Below, piece by piece: positions 7,592 to 15,551 of a DNA stretch of 64,000 bases. The position numbers and the translations under genes were made by a program. Origin of the DNA: Glaciihabitans tibetensis. Its GTDB lineage: Bacteria; Actinomycetota; Actinomycetes; Actinomycetales; Microbacteriaceae. The notes below the pieces were generated by a model, which saw only the letters and a list, made by a program, of their open reading frames with translations, was not told the DNA's origin and did no database searches. The stretch covers positions 496,001-560,000 of the forward strand of contig NZ_PVTL01000001.1 in the NCBI RefSeq assembly GCF_003003265.1. The letters are read 5' to 3'. How positions within the stretch are numbered: the first letter of the stretch is position 1; each line of letters starts with the position of its first letter.

Positions 7592-9844
7592 ATGACCGAG
7601 ACAACCACACAATCCACCTCTGCGCTGCGCGCGCTCATTCCGCGAATTTTCTCGCGTGCGCAACCCGCGGGCGCGGTTGACCGGCTGATCAAGACCGTTC
7701 GATTGCATCACCCGAAGGCCGATGTCGCACTCATCGAACGCGCTTACGCGGCAGCCGAGCGGGCACATCGCGGCCAGAAGCGTAAAAGCGGCGAGCCGTA
7801 CATCACGCACCCTGTCGCCGTCGCCCAGATCCTCGCGGATCTCGGAATCGGTTCTGTCACGCTCGCCGCTGCGCTCCTGCACGACACGGTCGAAGACACC
7901 GACTACACGCTCGACATGCTGCGAAACGACTTCGGAGACGAAGTTGCGATGCTTGTGGACGGTGTCACCAAGCTCGACAAGCTCAAGTACGGCGACAGTG
8001 CCCAAGCGGAAACCGTGCGCAAGATGGTGGTCGCAATGTCGAAGGACATCCGCGTCCTCGTCATCAAACTTGCCGACCGCCTGCACAACGCGCGCACCTG
8101 GGGCTTCGTCGAAGAGGAATCCGCCGTACGCAAGGCGACCGAGACACTCGAGATCTACGCGCCTCTCGCCCATCGCCTGGGTATCCAGACCATCAAGTGG
8201 GAGCTCGAAGACCTCGCCTTCTCGGTCATCCACCCCAAGTTGTACGTGGAAATCGAAAGCCTCGTTCGCCAGCGCACCCCGCAACGCGAAGAGTTTGTGC
8301 AACAGGTCATCGACGCAGTCAAGGATGACCTCAAGTCGTCCAAAATCCGGGGAACCGTCGCCGGCCGCCCGAAGCAGTATTACTCGATCTACCAAAAGAT
8401 GATTGTGCGCGGGCGCGAGTTCGACGAGATCTACGACCTTGTGGGTATCCGTGTTCTCGTCAACTCGGTGCGCGACTGTTACGCCGTCTTGGGATCCATC
8501 CACGCGAGGTGGAACCCGATCCCCGGCCGCTTCAAGGACTACATCGCCACGCCCAAGTTCAACCTGTACCAGTCGCTGCACACGACGGTCATCGGGCCGC
8601 AGGGCCGCGCGGTGGAGATCCAGATCCGCACCCCGGAGATGCACCAGCGTGCGGAGTTCGGCGTTGCTGCCCACTGGAAGTACAAACAGCGCGTCAACAG
8701 CGGCAAGGGCGCGGAAGCGGTCACCCAGCAGGACTCTGACATGGCGTGGCTCGCGCACATCTCCGATTGGCAGGCCGAAACCAGTGACCCGGGGGAGTTC
8801 CTCGAGTCGCTGCGATTCGAGATCGGTGCCAAGGAGGTCTACGTCTTCACGCCCAAGGGAAAGGTCATCGGCCTCCCCGCGGGCGCGACACCCGTCGACT
8901 TCGCCTACGCGGTGCACACCGAGGTCGGCCACCGCACGATGGGTGCGAAGGTCAACGGCCGGCTGGTGCCGCTCGAAAGCGAGCTCCAGAGCGGCGACTC
9001 GGTTGAGGTCTTCACATCGAAGAATCCCGACTCCGGCCCGAGTCAGGACTGGCTCAACTTCGTCAAGAGCCCGCGTGCCCGCAACAAGATCAAGCAGTGG
9101 TTCACCAAGGAGCGCCGCGAAGAGGCCATCGAGCAGGGCAAGGACTCGATCGCACGAGCCATGCGCAAACAGAACCTCCCGCTTCAGAAACTGATGAGTC
9201 ACGATTCGTTTTCCGCGGTCGCGGCGCAGATGAGATATGAGGATGTCTCTGCGCTCTATGCCGCCGTCGGTGAAGGTCACATCTCGACCCAGTCGGTCAT
9301 CGAAAAAGTGGTCGCTTCTCTCCAGGCCGAGGTGGACACCGAAGACGCTGAAGTCTCATTTGGCACCAAGGCGGTCAGCCGCCAGTTGCGCCACAGCGAC
9401 TCGGGCGTGCTGGTGCGTGGTGCACCCGACATCCTCGTCAAGCTGGCGAAGTGCTGCACTCCCGTGCCGGGTGACGAAATCGTCGGCTTTGTGACCCGGG
9501 GAGCCGGGGTGTCTGTGCATCGGAGCGACTGCCACAACGTGCAGTCGCTGCTCCAGGAGCCCGAGCGGATGATCGAGGTCGAATGGGCGCCGTCGTCGAA
9601 GAGCATCTTCCTCGTGCAGATCCAGGTCGAGGCCCTCGACCGGTCCGGACTGCTGTCTGATGTGACCCGGGTGCTCAGCGAGCATCATGTCAATATCCTG
9701 TCCGCGAGCGTTTCGACCTCGAACGAACGGCTGGCGCTCAGTCGCTTCGTTTTCGAGATGGGGGACACCACGCACATGGACCGGGTTCTGAACGCTGTGC
9801 GCCGAATCGACGCCGTCTACGACGTCTACCGCGTCAGTTCCTAG
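7592..9844 (+). CDS. rel: Bifunctional (p)ppGpp synthetase/hydrolase Rel
   Basis: Long RelA/SpoT homologue that makes and degrades the stringent-response alarmone (p)ppGpp on the ribosome. The 750-residue protein has an intact hydrolase domain with the HDTVEDT metal site beginning at His97-Asp98, then the synthetase domain with GRPKQYYSIYQKM and GRFKDYIATPKFNLYQSLHT, a TGS domain around VYVFTPKGKVIGLPAGATPVDFAYAVH, the zinc-finger-like region with Cys-Cys in LAKCCTPVPGDEIVGF, and a C-terminal ACT domain. The intact HD motif marks it as the single bifunctional Rel of actinobacteria rather than a synthetase-only RelA. Its last 11 bases overlap the convergent AbiEi-like gene. Confidence 0.98.
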   Translation: MTETTTQSTSALRALIPRIFSRAQPAGAVDRLIKTVRLHHPKADVALIERAYAAAERAHRGQKRKSGEPYITHPVAVAQILADLGIGSVTLAAALLHDTVEDTDYTLDMLRNDFGDEVAMLVDGVTKLDKLKYGDSAQAETVRKMVVAMSKDIRVLVIKLADRLHNARTWGFVEEESAVRKATETLEIYAPLAHRLGIQTIKWELEDLAFSVIHPKLYVEIESLVRQRTPQREEFVQQVIDAVKDDLKSSKIRGTVAGRPKQYYSIYQKMIVRGREFDEIYDLVGIRVLVNSVRDCYAVLGSIHARWNPIPGRFKDYIATPKFNLYQSLHTTVIGPQGRAVEIQIRTPEMHQRAEFGVAAHWKYKQRVNSGKGAEAVTQQDSDMAWLAHISDWQAETSDPGEFLESLRFEIGAKEVYVFTPKGKVIGLPAGATPVDFAYAVHTEVGHRTMGAKVNGRLVPLESELQSGDSVEVFTSKNPDSGPSQDWLNFVKSPRARNKIKQWFTKERREEAIEQGKDSIARAMRKQNLPLQKLMSHDSFSAVAAQMRYEDVSALYAAVGEGHISTQSVIEKVVASLQAEVDTEDAEVSFGTKAVSRQLRHSDSGVLVRGAPDILVKLAKCCTPVPGDEIVGFVTRGAGVSVHRSDCHNVQSLLQEPERMIEVEWAPSSKSIFLVQIQVEALDRSGLLSDVTRVLSEHHVNILSASVSTSNERLALSRFVFEMGDTTHMDRVLNAVRRIDAVYDVYRVSS

Positions 9845-10493
9845 CGTCGTAGCCTGTCAGCGCCGTAGCGCCGTAGCGTTCCAGCGGTGGCACGGCTAGG
9901 GGGTCCGCCGCGAGCGGTTCCTCGGCGACGGGCAGCTGCTCGGCGCGTGAAGCGGAGTTCTCGAGACGGGTAAGAGCAAGCTTTTTGTTCGGTAGGTTGC
10001 GGCGTGTGTCCATCGCCGCCGCGCAGCCGTCGACGGTCAGCTGGCCGATCCGCATCAGCCAGGCGACAACCGTGATGTCGGCGTCGACGAAGTCGCCGAC
10101 GGAGCGGGCCAAGTCGATTGCGGTGCGCAGGGGAGTCGTGACGCGGATGCCGGCGAACTCGACTGTCTCCGCGTCGGAGATCACCACCTCGCGCACAATC
10201 AGCCGCCGCGAGCCGGGAGGGCGCACCCGGGATCGGATGTCGACGCACACGTGGTGGCTGGCGGGCGGATCGGGCAGGGCACCCCATACCCACGCGGCGG
10301 TGTGGCGCTCGGCAATGAGCCGATCGGGAAGAACAAGGGCCAACGACCGCGCCCGCAGCGCGGCGCTCGGGTGTTCGTCGATCACACAAAAGCAATCGCC
10401 CACACGGTATAGGGTGCCGTCGAGTACCAGCGCACACAGCTCCGCTTCGGAAAAGTCCGCGGTGGTAAACAGGGACGGAAGCCGAGGAGTCAT
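9834..10493 (-). CDS. AbiEi-like antitoxin-domain protein, solitary
   Basis: A 219-residue protein resembling the many actinobacterial proteins annotated as type IV toxin-antitoxin AbiEi-family antitoxin. The supporting segments are IAERHTAAWVWGALPDPP, a central basic strand region (CVDIRSRVRPPGSRRLIVREVV), and VTTPLRTAIDLARS. The N-terminal 45 residues could form the usual winged helix (FSEAELCALVLDGTLYRVG). I use the ATG at 10493; an in-frame ATG at 10946 would run through the neighbouring gene and adds low-complexity Arg/Ser/Pro sequence. No AbiEii toxin gene is adjacent, so a toxin-antitoxin role is not shown; such orphans are common in Microbacteriaceae. Its 3' end overlaps the end of rel by 11 bases in convergent orientation. 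Confidence 0.75.
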   Translation of the reverse strand: MTPRLPSLFTTADFSEAELCALVLDGTLYRVGDCFCVIDEHPSAALRARSLALVLPDRLIAERHTAAWVWGALPDPPASHHVCVDIRSRVRPPGSRRLIVREVVISDAETVEFAGIRVTTPLRTAIDLARSVGDFVDADITVVAWLMRIGQLTVDGCAAAMDTRRNLPNKKLALTRLENSASRAEQLPVAEEPLAADPLAVPPLERYGATALTGYDARN

Positions 10494-10557
10494 CCCGCAA
10501 TGGTGCGGGTGCAACGGCGGCGGCGGTCGCTGGTCAGAAACATCTGTGGACGACGAA

Positions 10558-10591
10558 CGCGGCCCACCTTCCGTGAGGGAGGAGGGCCGCG
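10558..10591 (-). terminator. Long hairpin downstream of the DUF349 gene
   Basis: An 8-bp stem (CGCGGCCC pairs with GGGCCGCG), one A-A mismatch, then six more pairs with one wobble around a GTGA loop. It lies 30 bases beyond the DUF349 stop on the - strand. Read on that strand it is followed by TTCGTCGT, a weak T-rich run, so it probably ends the DUF349 transcript before the AbiEi-like gene. Confidence 0.6.
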
Positions 10592-10620
10592 CCGGTCGAA
10601 CCGAAACTGTCCGGGAGCCG

Positions 10621-11853
10621 TTACGAACCGAGCGCGTCCAGCCAGATTTTGCGGGCGTTGAGCGCTTCCTCGGCCTCGGCGATCTTTTTGGCGTTACCGC
10701 TCTTCTTCGCGTCTTCCAGCTCGCGCTCGAGCTTGGCGATTGCCGCGTGGAGCTGGCTCGCCAGACCCTCACTGCGTGCCTGCTTCTCCGGGTTGCTGCG
10801 CTGCCAGTGGTCCTCGTCGAGCTTGCGCACAACGGCCTCGACCTTGCGCAGGCGATCCTCGATGGGCTTGACCTTGTCGCGGGGGACCTTGCCGATTTCG
10901 TCCCAGCGGCGCTGGATAGACAGCAACGTCTCCTTGGCCTTGACACGGTCGGTGGCTCCGAGGAGCGGTTCGGCCTCGTCGAGCAGCGCGAGCTTCAGGG
11001 CCAGGTTTGCTTCGAACTCGACGTTGTCCTGCGCGTCGACTTCGGACTTCGCCGAGTACAGCGCGTCGCCCGCGGTCTTGAACTTCGCCCATAGAGCGTC
11101 GTCGATCTTCTTACCCGCGCGCCCCGCGAGCTTCCACTCGTCCAACAGTGCGCGGTATCCGGGGATCCCATCGACGCCCTTCGGCACCAACGCCTCCGCC
11201 CGGGCGACAAGGTCTTGCTTGCGCGTACGGGCGTCCTTGTGGGTGCTGTCCAGCTCGGCGAAGAAAGCCTTGCGGTGCTGGTCGATCGTGCTGCGGGCGG
11301 CACGGAAACGCTTCCAGAGATCGTTGCTCTCGTTCTTGGGAAGGCGGGGACCGTCCTGCTGGTGCTTCTGCCAGCGGGCAAAGATGTCGTCGAGGGTTGC
11401 GGTGACCTGCTTCCACTGCGCCTTGGCCGGGTCGGCGGCCGCCAGTGTCTCTGCCTCGACTACGAGTGCCGTGCGCTCGGCGAGGGCGGCGGCGACCGCA
11501 GCTTTCGCTTCTTCGCTCTGCTTCTCGGTCAGTTCACTCACGGCGCCACCCAGCGCGGCGAGCCGCTCCTGAAGAGCAGCGAGGTTACCCACAGCGTTGG
11601 CGCCGGTCACTGTCGCCGTCAGGGAGGAGACGGCCTTGGCGATGTCGTTCGCCGGCGCACCACGCTTGGCGCGCTGCTCCAGCAGGGTCACCTGGCCGGC
11701 AAGTTCGACGAACTTCCGTTCGAAGTAGGCGAGGGCCTCTTCGGCGGTGCCGTCGGGATACTGGCCGACAACGCGTTCTCCGGACTCTTCGCGTACATAA
11801 ACGGTGCCCGTCTCGTCGACGCGCCCCCACGGAGCCTGTTCGTTCGATTCCAC
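10621..11853 (-). CDS. DUF349 domain-containing protein
   Basis: A 410-residue, almost wholly alpha-helical soluble protein with no signal peptide. After an N-terminal segment (WGRVDETGTVYVREESGERVVGQYPDGT) typical of the actinobacterial subfamily, there is a coiled-coil stretch at about residues 38-62, then at least three DUF349-type repeats of roughly 75 residues recognisable by their spaced tryptophans: AQWKQVTATLDDIFARWQ, LLDEWKLAGRAGKKIDDALW and IQRRWDEIGKVPRDK. The function of the family is not established. It starts with GTG at 11853 preceded by AAGGTGA at good spacing. The gene is transcribed away from rel and shares its strand with the cyclophilin downstream in this orientation's upstream position. 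Confidence 0.9.
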   Translation of the reverse strand: MESNEQAPWGRVDETGTVYVREESGERVVGQYPDGTAEEALAYFERKFVELAGQVTLLEQRAKRGAPANDIAKAVSSLTATVTGANAVGNLAALQERLAALGGAVSELTEKQSEEAKAAVAAALAERTALVVEAETLAAADPAKAQWKQVTATLDDIFARWQKHQQDGPRLPKNESNDLWKRFRAARSTIDQHRKAFFAELDSTHKDARTRKQDLVARAEALVPKGVDGIPGYRALLDEWKLAGRAGKKIDDALWAKFKTAGDALYSAKSEVDAQDNVEFEANLALKLALLDEAEPLLGATDRVKAKETLLSIQRRWDEIGKVPRDKVKPIEDRLRKVEAVVRKLDEDHWQRSNPEKQARSEGLASQLHAAIAKLERELEDAKKSGNAKKIAEAEEALNARKIWLDALGS

Positions 11854-11957
11854 GTTGATTTCACCTTGCTGTTTGAGACGACTGGTGCGGGCTACCCGTT
11901 TACCAGCCTATTGCACACCGCGATCGGCGGATTTGGTTTTGTTGCGGCCTACTTGTC

Positions 11958-12737
11958 TTACTGGACAGTAAACCCGCTGATAGTCGTAGCGACCACCGGG
12001 CTCCCGTCCTCTGCTCCGTCGACGATCCCGGCGTCTGCGACGGTGGATTGCAGGATGTCGAGTCCGCTGGTCACCGTGCCGATGACGGTGTATCCGCCGC
12101 CCTCGGTGGGCAGGACGCTGTCGCCCAGGATGATGAAGAACTGGTGGTCCTGGCTGTACGCGGTACCACCGTTGGCGAGAGCAATGGTGCCGGTGGGGTA
12201 CAGTCCGTCGGCCGGAGCGTTCTCGATCGGACCAAAGCTGTACGTCGTGTCGATGGCGCCGGTTCCGTCTACAGACCCACACTGCAGGGTCTTCAGGCTT
12301 TCCGTGTTCACCAGGCGGTGGCAGGTGGAGCCGTCGTAGTACCCGTTTGCGGCGTCGGTGATGACCGAAGCAACCGCCTGGGGGGCCGCGGCGCCGTCGA
12401 GGCTGACAGCGAGCGGGATGTCATTGATGGTGAGAGTTCCCGTCCAGGTGCGCGCTTCCGCGACATCCGGCGACGGCACTTCGCCGACGTTGAGGCTCGC
12501 CTCGGGGGTGGATGTCGCGCTGGCCGTCGGTTCGGGAGTTCCTGGCCCGCCCGAGAAGTACAGAACCTGCGCGGTCGTCGCGAGTGCGGCGATGACGACA
12601 AGGCCAACCACGGCGATGATGTTGTCGCGGCGGCGGCGCTTGATCCGGTGCGCATTCACGGCCTGTCGCGCGTTGTAGCGGCGCAGGCGATCGCGAGCCT
12701 CGCGAACCTCGCGTTCCGTGTTCTTGCTCGGTGCCAC
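11958..12737 (-). CDS. Membrane-anchored cyclophilin-type peptidyl-prolyl isomerase
   Basis: A 259-residue protein with a charged cytoplasmic start (EREVREARDRLRRYNARQAV), one membrane helix at about residues 39-61, a Thr/Pro/Ser/Ala-rich linker, and an extracytoplasmic cyclophilin domain from about residue 95 to the end. The domain keeps the CHRLV strand with the catalytic-position Arg and the DHQFFIILGDS and GGGYTVIGTV motifs, but the usual QGGD glutamine loop reads LQCGSVDGTG and the family phenylalanine before it is missing, so activity may be low. The GTG start at 12737 is chosen because GGAGG stands five bases upstream; a longer in-frame frame upstream overlaps rarA. Probably folds secreted proteins at the membrane. 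Confidence 0.93.
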   Translation of the reverse strand: MAPSKNTEREVREARDRLRRYNARQAVNAHRIKRRRRDNIIAVVGLVVIAALATTAQVLYFSGGPGTPEPTASATSTPEASLNVGEVPSPDVAEARTWTGTLTINDIPLAVSLDGAAAPQAVASVITDAANGYYDGSTCHRLVNTESLKTLQCGSVDGTGAIDTTYSFGPIENAPADGLYPTGTIALANGGTAYSQDHQFFIILGDSVLPTEGGGYTVIGTVTSGLDILQSTVADAGIVDGAEDGSPVVATTISGFTVQ

Positions 12738-12858
12738 GTGTCCTCCAGAGGGCGGGGCGGGATTGCCCTCCTGAACTTTACGGTGCAGGGCAGTTCCGGC
12801 CAAATGCTTCCTCGGCGCGGGCACCTCCGCTGCGGCGCTGGCCAACCCGGGCCGCCGA

Positions 12859-12864
12859 TACGAT
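12859..12864 (+). promoter_or_regulatory. Candidate -10 hexamer TACGAT for a leaderless rarA transcript
   Basis: TACGAT matches TANNNT and ends six bases before the rarA ATG, so transcription would start at or near the A of the start codon. GGGGG between them is an unlikely Shine-Dalgarno because it directly abuts the ATG. No -35 is evident. Confidence 0.4.
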
Positions 12865-12870
12865 TGGGGG

Positions 12871-14217
12871 ATGGATACGCGGCAGGGCCTACGCGGCGGA
12901 GCAACGCCCCTCGCGGTGAGGATGCGTCCGACCAGCCTCGACGAGGTCGCCGGGCAGAAGCATTTGCTCACCCCTGGGTCTCCTCTGGTCAGCCTTGCTT
13001 CGGATGTCTCCGGCGAGCAGGGTTCCGTTTCCGTCATCCTGTGGGGGCCTCCGGGTACCGGCAAGACGACGCTGGCCCAGGCAATCGCGCACAGCTCGGG
13101 GCGTAACTTCGTCGAGCTGTCCGCCGTGAACGCCGGCGTCGCAGACGTGCGCAAGGCAATGGAACAGGCGCTGTCGAACCGGGATCTCTACGGCCTCACC
13201 ACGGTCTTGTTCCTCGACGAGATCCACCGCTTCAGCAAGGCACAACAGGACGCTCTGTTGCCCGGTGTCGAGAACGGCTGGGTGATCCTTATCGCCGCGA
13301 CGACCGAAAACCCGTCGTTCTCCGTGATCTCCCCGCTGTTGTCCCGCTCGCTCCTGTTGACCCTCGAACAGCTCAGCGACGATGACCTCGGAATCGTCAT
13401 TGATCGCGCGGTTCTTGATCAGCGCGGGCTCGCCGACAAAATCACCCTGAGTCCCGAGGCGCGGACCACCCTCATCCGCCTGGCTTCGGGCGACGCTCGG
13501 CGCGCGCTGACCGCGCTTGAGGCCGCCGCGCTGTCGGCAACAGCAACGACGGCGCCAGATTCCGGAGCTTCTGCACCCAAGCCCGTGGTCACCGAGGAGA
13601 CCGTCGCCCTGGCTGTTGACCGCGCCCTGCTGCGGTACGACCGGCAGGGCGACGAGCACTACGACGTCATCAGCGCGTTCATCAAGTCCGTGCGGGGGTC
13701 AGACGTCGATGCAGCTCTGCACTACCTCGCCAGGATGATCGAGGCAGGCGAGGACCCCCGCTTCATCGCGCGTCGGGTGATCGTCAGTGCCGCGGAAGAT
13801 ATCGGAATGGCCGACCCGCAGGCGCTGCTCATCGCCATGGCCGCCGCAGACGCGGTTCAGCTCATCGGCATGCCCGAAGGACGTATTCCGCTGGCGGAGG
13901 CGGTGGTGTACCTGGCGACCGCACCCAAATCAAACGCCTCATACATGGCGCTGGATGCCGCGATCGCCGACGTGCGCGCGGGCAACTTCGGACGCGTGCC
14001 CAAGCACCTGCGCGACGCCCACTATCAGGGGGCGAAACGGCTCGGTCACGGCAAGGGCTACATCTACGCTCACGACTCCGACCTTGGCGTGGTCGAGCAG
14101 CAATACCTGCCGGATGAATTGGCCGGCACCGTCTACTATCGGCCGACCGAGCATGGCAATGAGCGGGATGTCTCGGCCCGCTGGTCAAAGTTGCGACGCA
14201 TCATCCGCGGCCGCTAA
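12871..14217 (+). CDS. rarA: Replication-associated recombination protein RarA (MgsA)
   Basis: AAA+ ATPase of the RarA/WRNIP1 family that acts at stalled replication forks. The 448-residue protein begins with the typical [19 protein letters not shown], then Walker [12 protein letters not shown] starting at residue 59, Walker B with [12 protein letters not shown], sensor 1 [10 protein letters not shown], sensor 2 [12 protein letters not shown], and the C-terminal tetramerisation region including [18 protein letters not shown] and [13 protein letters not shown], ending with the conserved [18 protein letters not shown]. It is transcribed divergently from the cyclophilin gene, 133 bases apart. 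No anomaly is seen. Confidence 0.97.
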   Translation: MDTRQGLRGGATPLAVRMRPTSLDEVAGQKHLLTPGSPLVSLASDVSGEQGSVSVILWGPPGTGKTTLAQAIAHSSGRNFVELSAVNAGVADVRKAMEQALSNRDLYGLTTVLFLDEIHRFSKAQQDALLPGVENGWVILIAATTENPSFSVISPLLSRSLLLTLEQLSDDDLGIVIDRAVLDQRGLADKITLSPEARTTLIRLASGDARRALTALEAAALSATATTAPDSGASAPKPVVTEETVALAVDRALLRYDRQGDEHYDVISAFIKSVRGSDVDAALHYLARMIEAGEDPRFIARRVIVSAAEDIGMADPQALLIAMAAADAVQLIGMPEGRIPLAEAVVYLATAPKSNASYMALDAAIADVRAGNFGRVPKHLRDAHYQGAKRLGHGKGYIYAHDSDLGVVEQQYLPDELAGTVYYRPTEHGNERDVSARWSKLRRIIRGR

Positions 14218-14281
14218 AAAAATCGCGCCCCCAGCACTGCGCAACACGGCCGGATCCCTTCGCCACCGGTCTGCCGTTCGT

Positions 14282-14289
14282 GCTAGCCT
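14282..14289 (+). promoter_or_regulatory. Candidate extended -10 (GCTAGCCT region) and long rpsD leader
   Basis: The 255-base gap between rarA and rpsD holds TG-C-TAGCCT at 14281-14289, an extended -10 form. Transcription from it would give a leader of about 175 bases before the rpsD GTG, long enough for a structured autoregulatory element such as ribosomal protein S4 uses in other bacteria. No -35 and no specific S4 target fold were recognised, so both promoter and regulation are inference. Confidence 0.35.
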
Positions 14290-14472
14290 TGACGCTGCCT
14301 AACACTGGTTCACCGCGCACGGCTGCTGCGATGAACAGGTCAAGGGAACAGGGTCTGTAGCCGACCGGTTCCCGCGGCAAATCCCTCTGACTTTCACCGG
14401 ACACCCCGTTGTGCGTTCATGCGTGGACGCGATCGGCCGGGTTGCCAACGTCAATCTAGAGAAAAGGACCCC

Positions 14473-15102
14473 GTGTCTACTAAGTCACGTACCCGTAGCA
14501 AGACCCGCCTCTCGCGCGCGCTGGGCATCGCCCTCACGCCGAAGGCAGCCAAGTACCTCGAGAAGCGTCCGTACGCTCCGGGTGAGCACGGCCGCACCAA
14601 GCGCAAGCAGGACAGTGACTACGCCGTTCGTCTGCGCGAGAAGCAGCGCCTACGCGCCCAGTACGGCATTCGCGAAGCACAGATGAAGATCGTCTTCCAG
14701 GAAGCGCGCCGCGGCGCCGGCCTGACCGGTGAGAACCTGGTTGAGCTCCTCGAGATGCGTCTGGACGCACTGGTTGTCCGTGCCGGTATCGCCCGCACGA
14801 CCGCCCAGGCTCGCCAGATGATCGTTCACCGCCACATCATGGTTGACGGCCAGCGCGTGGACCGTCCGTCGTTCCGCGTCAAGCCCGGACAGCTCATCCA
14901 CGTGCACCCGACCAGCGAGGCCATGGAGATCTTCCAGGTTTCCGCTGCCGGCGCCCACGTCGACGTTCTGCCGAAGCTCCCGACCTACCTTGAGGTCGAG
15001 ATCGACAAGCTGCAGGCTCGTCTCGTACGCCGCCCGAAGCGCGCCGAGGTTCCCGTGACCTGTGAAGTTCAGCTCGTCGTGGAGTACTACGCGGCTCGCT
15101 AG
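14473..15102 (+). CDS. rpsD: 30S ribosomal protein S4
   Basis: Primary 16S rRNA-binding protein that nucleates small-subunit assembly. The 209-residue protein starts with GTG at 14473 after the ribosome-binding site AAAAGGA, giving STKSRTRSKTRLSRALG. It is the Cys-free form: the N-terminal zinc cysteines of C+ S4 proteins are absent. The S4 RNA-binding domain is visible as RLDALVVRAGIARTTAQARQMIVHRHIMVDGQRVDRPSF. The usual VPVTCEVQLVVEYYAAR-like end is present. Here rpsD stands alone between rarA and a small membrane protein gene rather than in the alpha operon, which is the common arrangement in Micrococcales. A strong terminator follows. Confidence 0.98.
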   Translation: MSTKSRTRSKTRLSRALGIALTPKAAKYLEKRPYAPGEHGRTKRKQDSDYAVRLREKQRLRAQYGIREAQMKIVFQEARRGAGLTGENLVELLEMRLDALVVRAGIARTTAQARQMIVHRHIMVDGQRVDRPSFRVKPGQLIHVHPTSEAMEIFQVSAAGAHVDVLPKLPTYLEVEIDKLQARLVRRPKRAEVPVTCEVQLVVEYYAAR

Positions 15103-15150
15103 TTCCAACAAGTTTCACCACCTCCTCGCCGGTTTCGGCGAGAAGTGCCA

Positions 15151-15183
15151 AATGCGGGCCACCTCAGGGTGGCCCGCATTTTT
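15151..15183 (+). terminator. Rho-independent terminator of rpsD
   Basis: A perfect 13-bp inverted repeat, AATGCGGGCCACC at 15151-15163 and its complement at 15168-15180, with a four-base loop and an uninterrupted run of five T at the 3' side (15179-15183). A smaller 7-bp hairpin (CTCGCCG/CGGCGAG) lies just before it. This is the clearest terminator in the window. Confidence 0.9.
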
Positions 15184-15199
15184 GGTCCCGCCCACAAAG

Positions 15200-15205
15200 T
15201 AAGCT
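15200..15205 (+). promoter_or_regulatory. Candidate -10 hexamer TAAGCT for the 74-residue protein gene
   Basis: TAAGCT fits TANNNT and lies 17 bases after the rpsD terminator and 39 bases before the next start codon, leaving a short leader with GGAGG at 15231-15235. No -35 match was found. Confidence 0.35.
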
Positions 15206-15244
15206 GGAAACGCCCGTTCCGTGACCCACTGGAGGCACAACCGT

Positions 15245-15469
15245 ATGAAGAAGCTGTCCTATCTTGCCGTGGGTGTTGTGCTCGGTTTTGTGGTCGCGCA
15301 CCTGGTGTCGAGGCACCCGTCGGGTAAGAGATTTTTTGATGACATCGACGGCAAGGTGCGCGAGTTCAGCGGCGCGGTCGTCGATGGCTATCGCGGACGG
15401 GAGGCGGAGCTACGGGCTACCGCTGCCGACGCGGAGGCCACGCTCGACAACCTGACCCGTCGGCTCTAG
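15245..15469 (+). CDS. Small single-pass membrane protein, unknown function
   Basis: A 74-residue protein with one N-terminal membrane helix (KKLSYLAVGVVLGFVVAHLV, residues 2-21) followed by a charged, probably helical cytoplasmic or extracytoplasmic tail ending EATLDNLTRRL. The ATG at 15245 is chosen because GGAGG lies nine bases upstream; an in-frame start at 15221 would add eight residues including that site. I do not recognise a named family, although a small membrane protein in front of alaS is familiar in related actinobacteria. The codon use resembles its neighbours. It is flanked by the rpsD terminator and the alaS promoter region, so it may be transcribed alone or with alaS. Confidence 0.75.
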   Translation: MKKLSYLAVGVVLGFVVAHLVSRHPSGKRFFDDIDGKVREFSGAVVDGYRGREAELRATAADAEATLDNLTRRL

Positions 15470-15496
15470 GGCTCGTCCGCTCCAACAGTTTTCTCC

Positions 15497-15524
15497 TTGC
15501 ACGACCGGCGGCTTCTTCTAGCCG
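15497..15524 (+). promoter_or_regulatory. Candidate alaS promoter
   Basis: TTGCAC at 15497-15502 and TAGCCG at 15519-15524 are separated by 16 bases, a plausible -35/-10 pair, with a start of transcription about 20 bases before the alaS ATG. The -10 lacks the final T of TANNNT. No T-box-like leader fits in the remaining space. Confidence 0.35.
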
Positions 15525-15551
15525 TTCCACCACACGCACAATCGGGAACCC

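Noticed and set aside
10494-10946. N-terminal extension of the AbiEi-like gene to an ATG at 10946
   Set aside because: It would overlap the DUF349 gene and a hairpin and encodes Ser/Arg/Pro-rich sequence unlike the family.
15470-15551. T-box leader before alaS
   Set aside because: The gap is 82 bases, too short, and no specifier or T-box sequence is visible.
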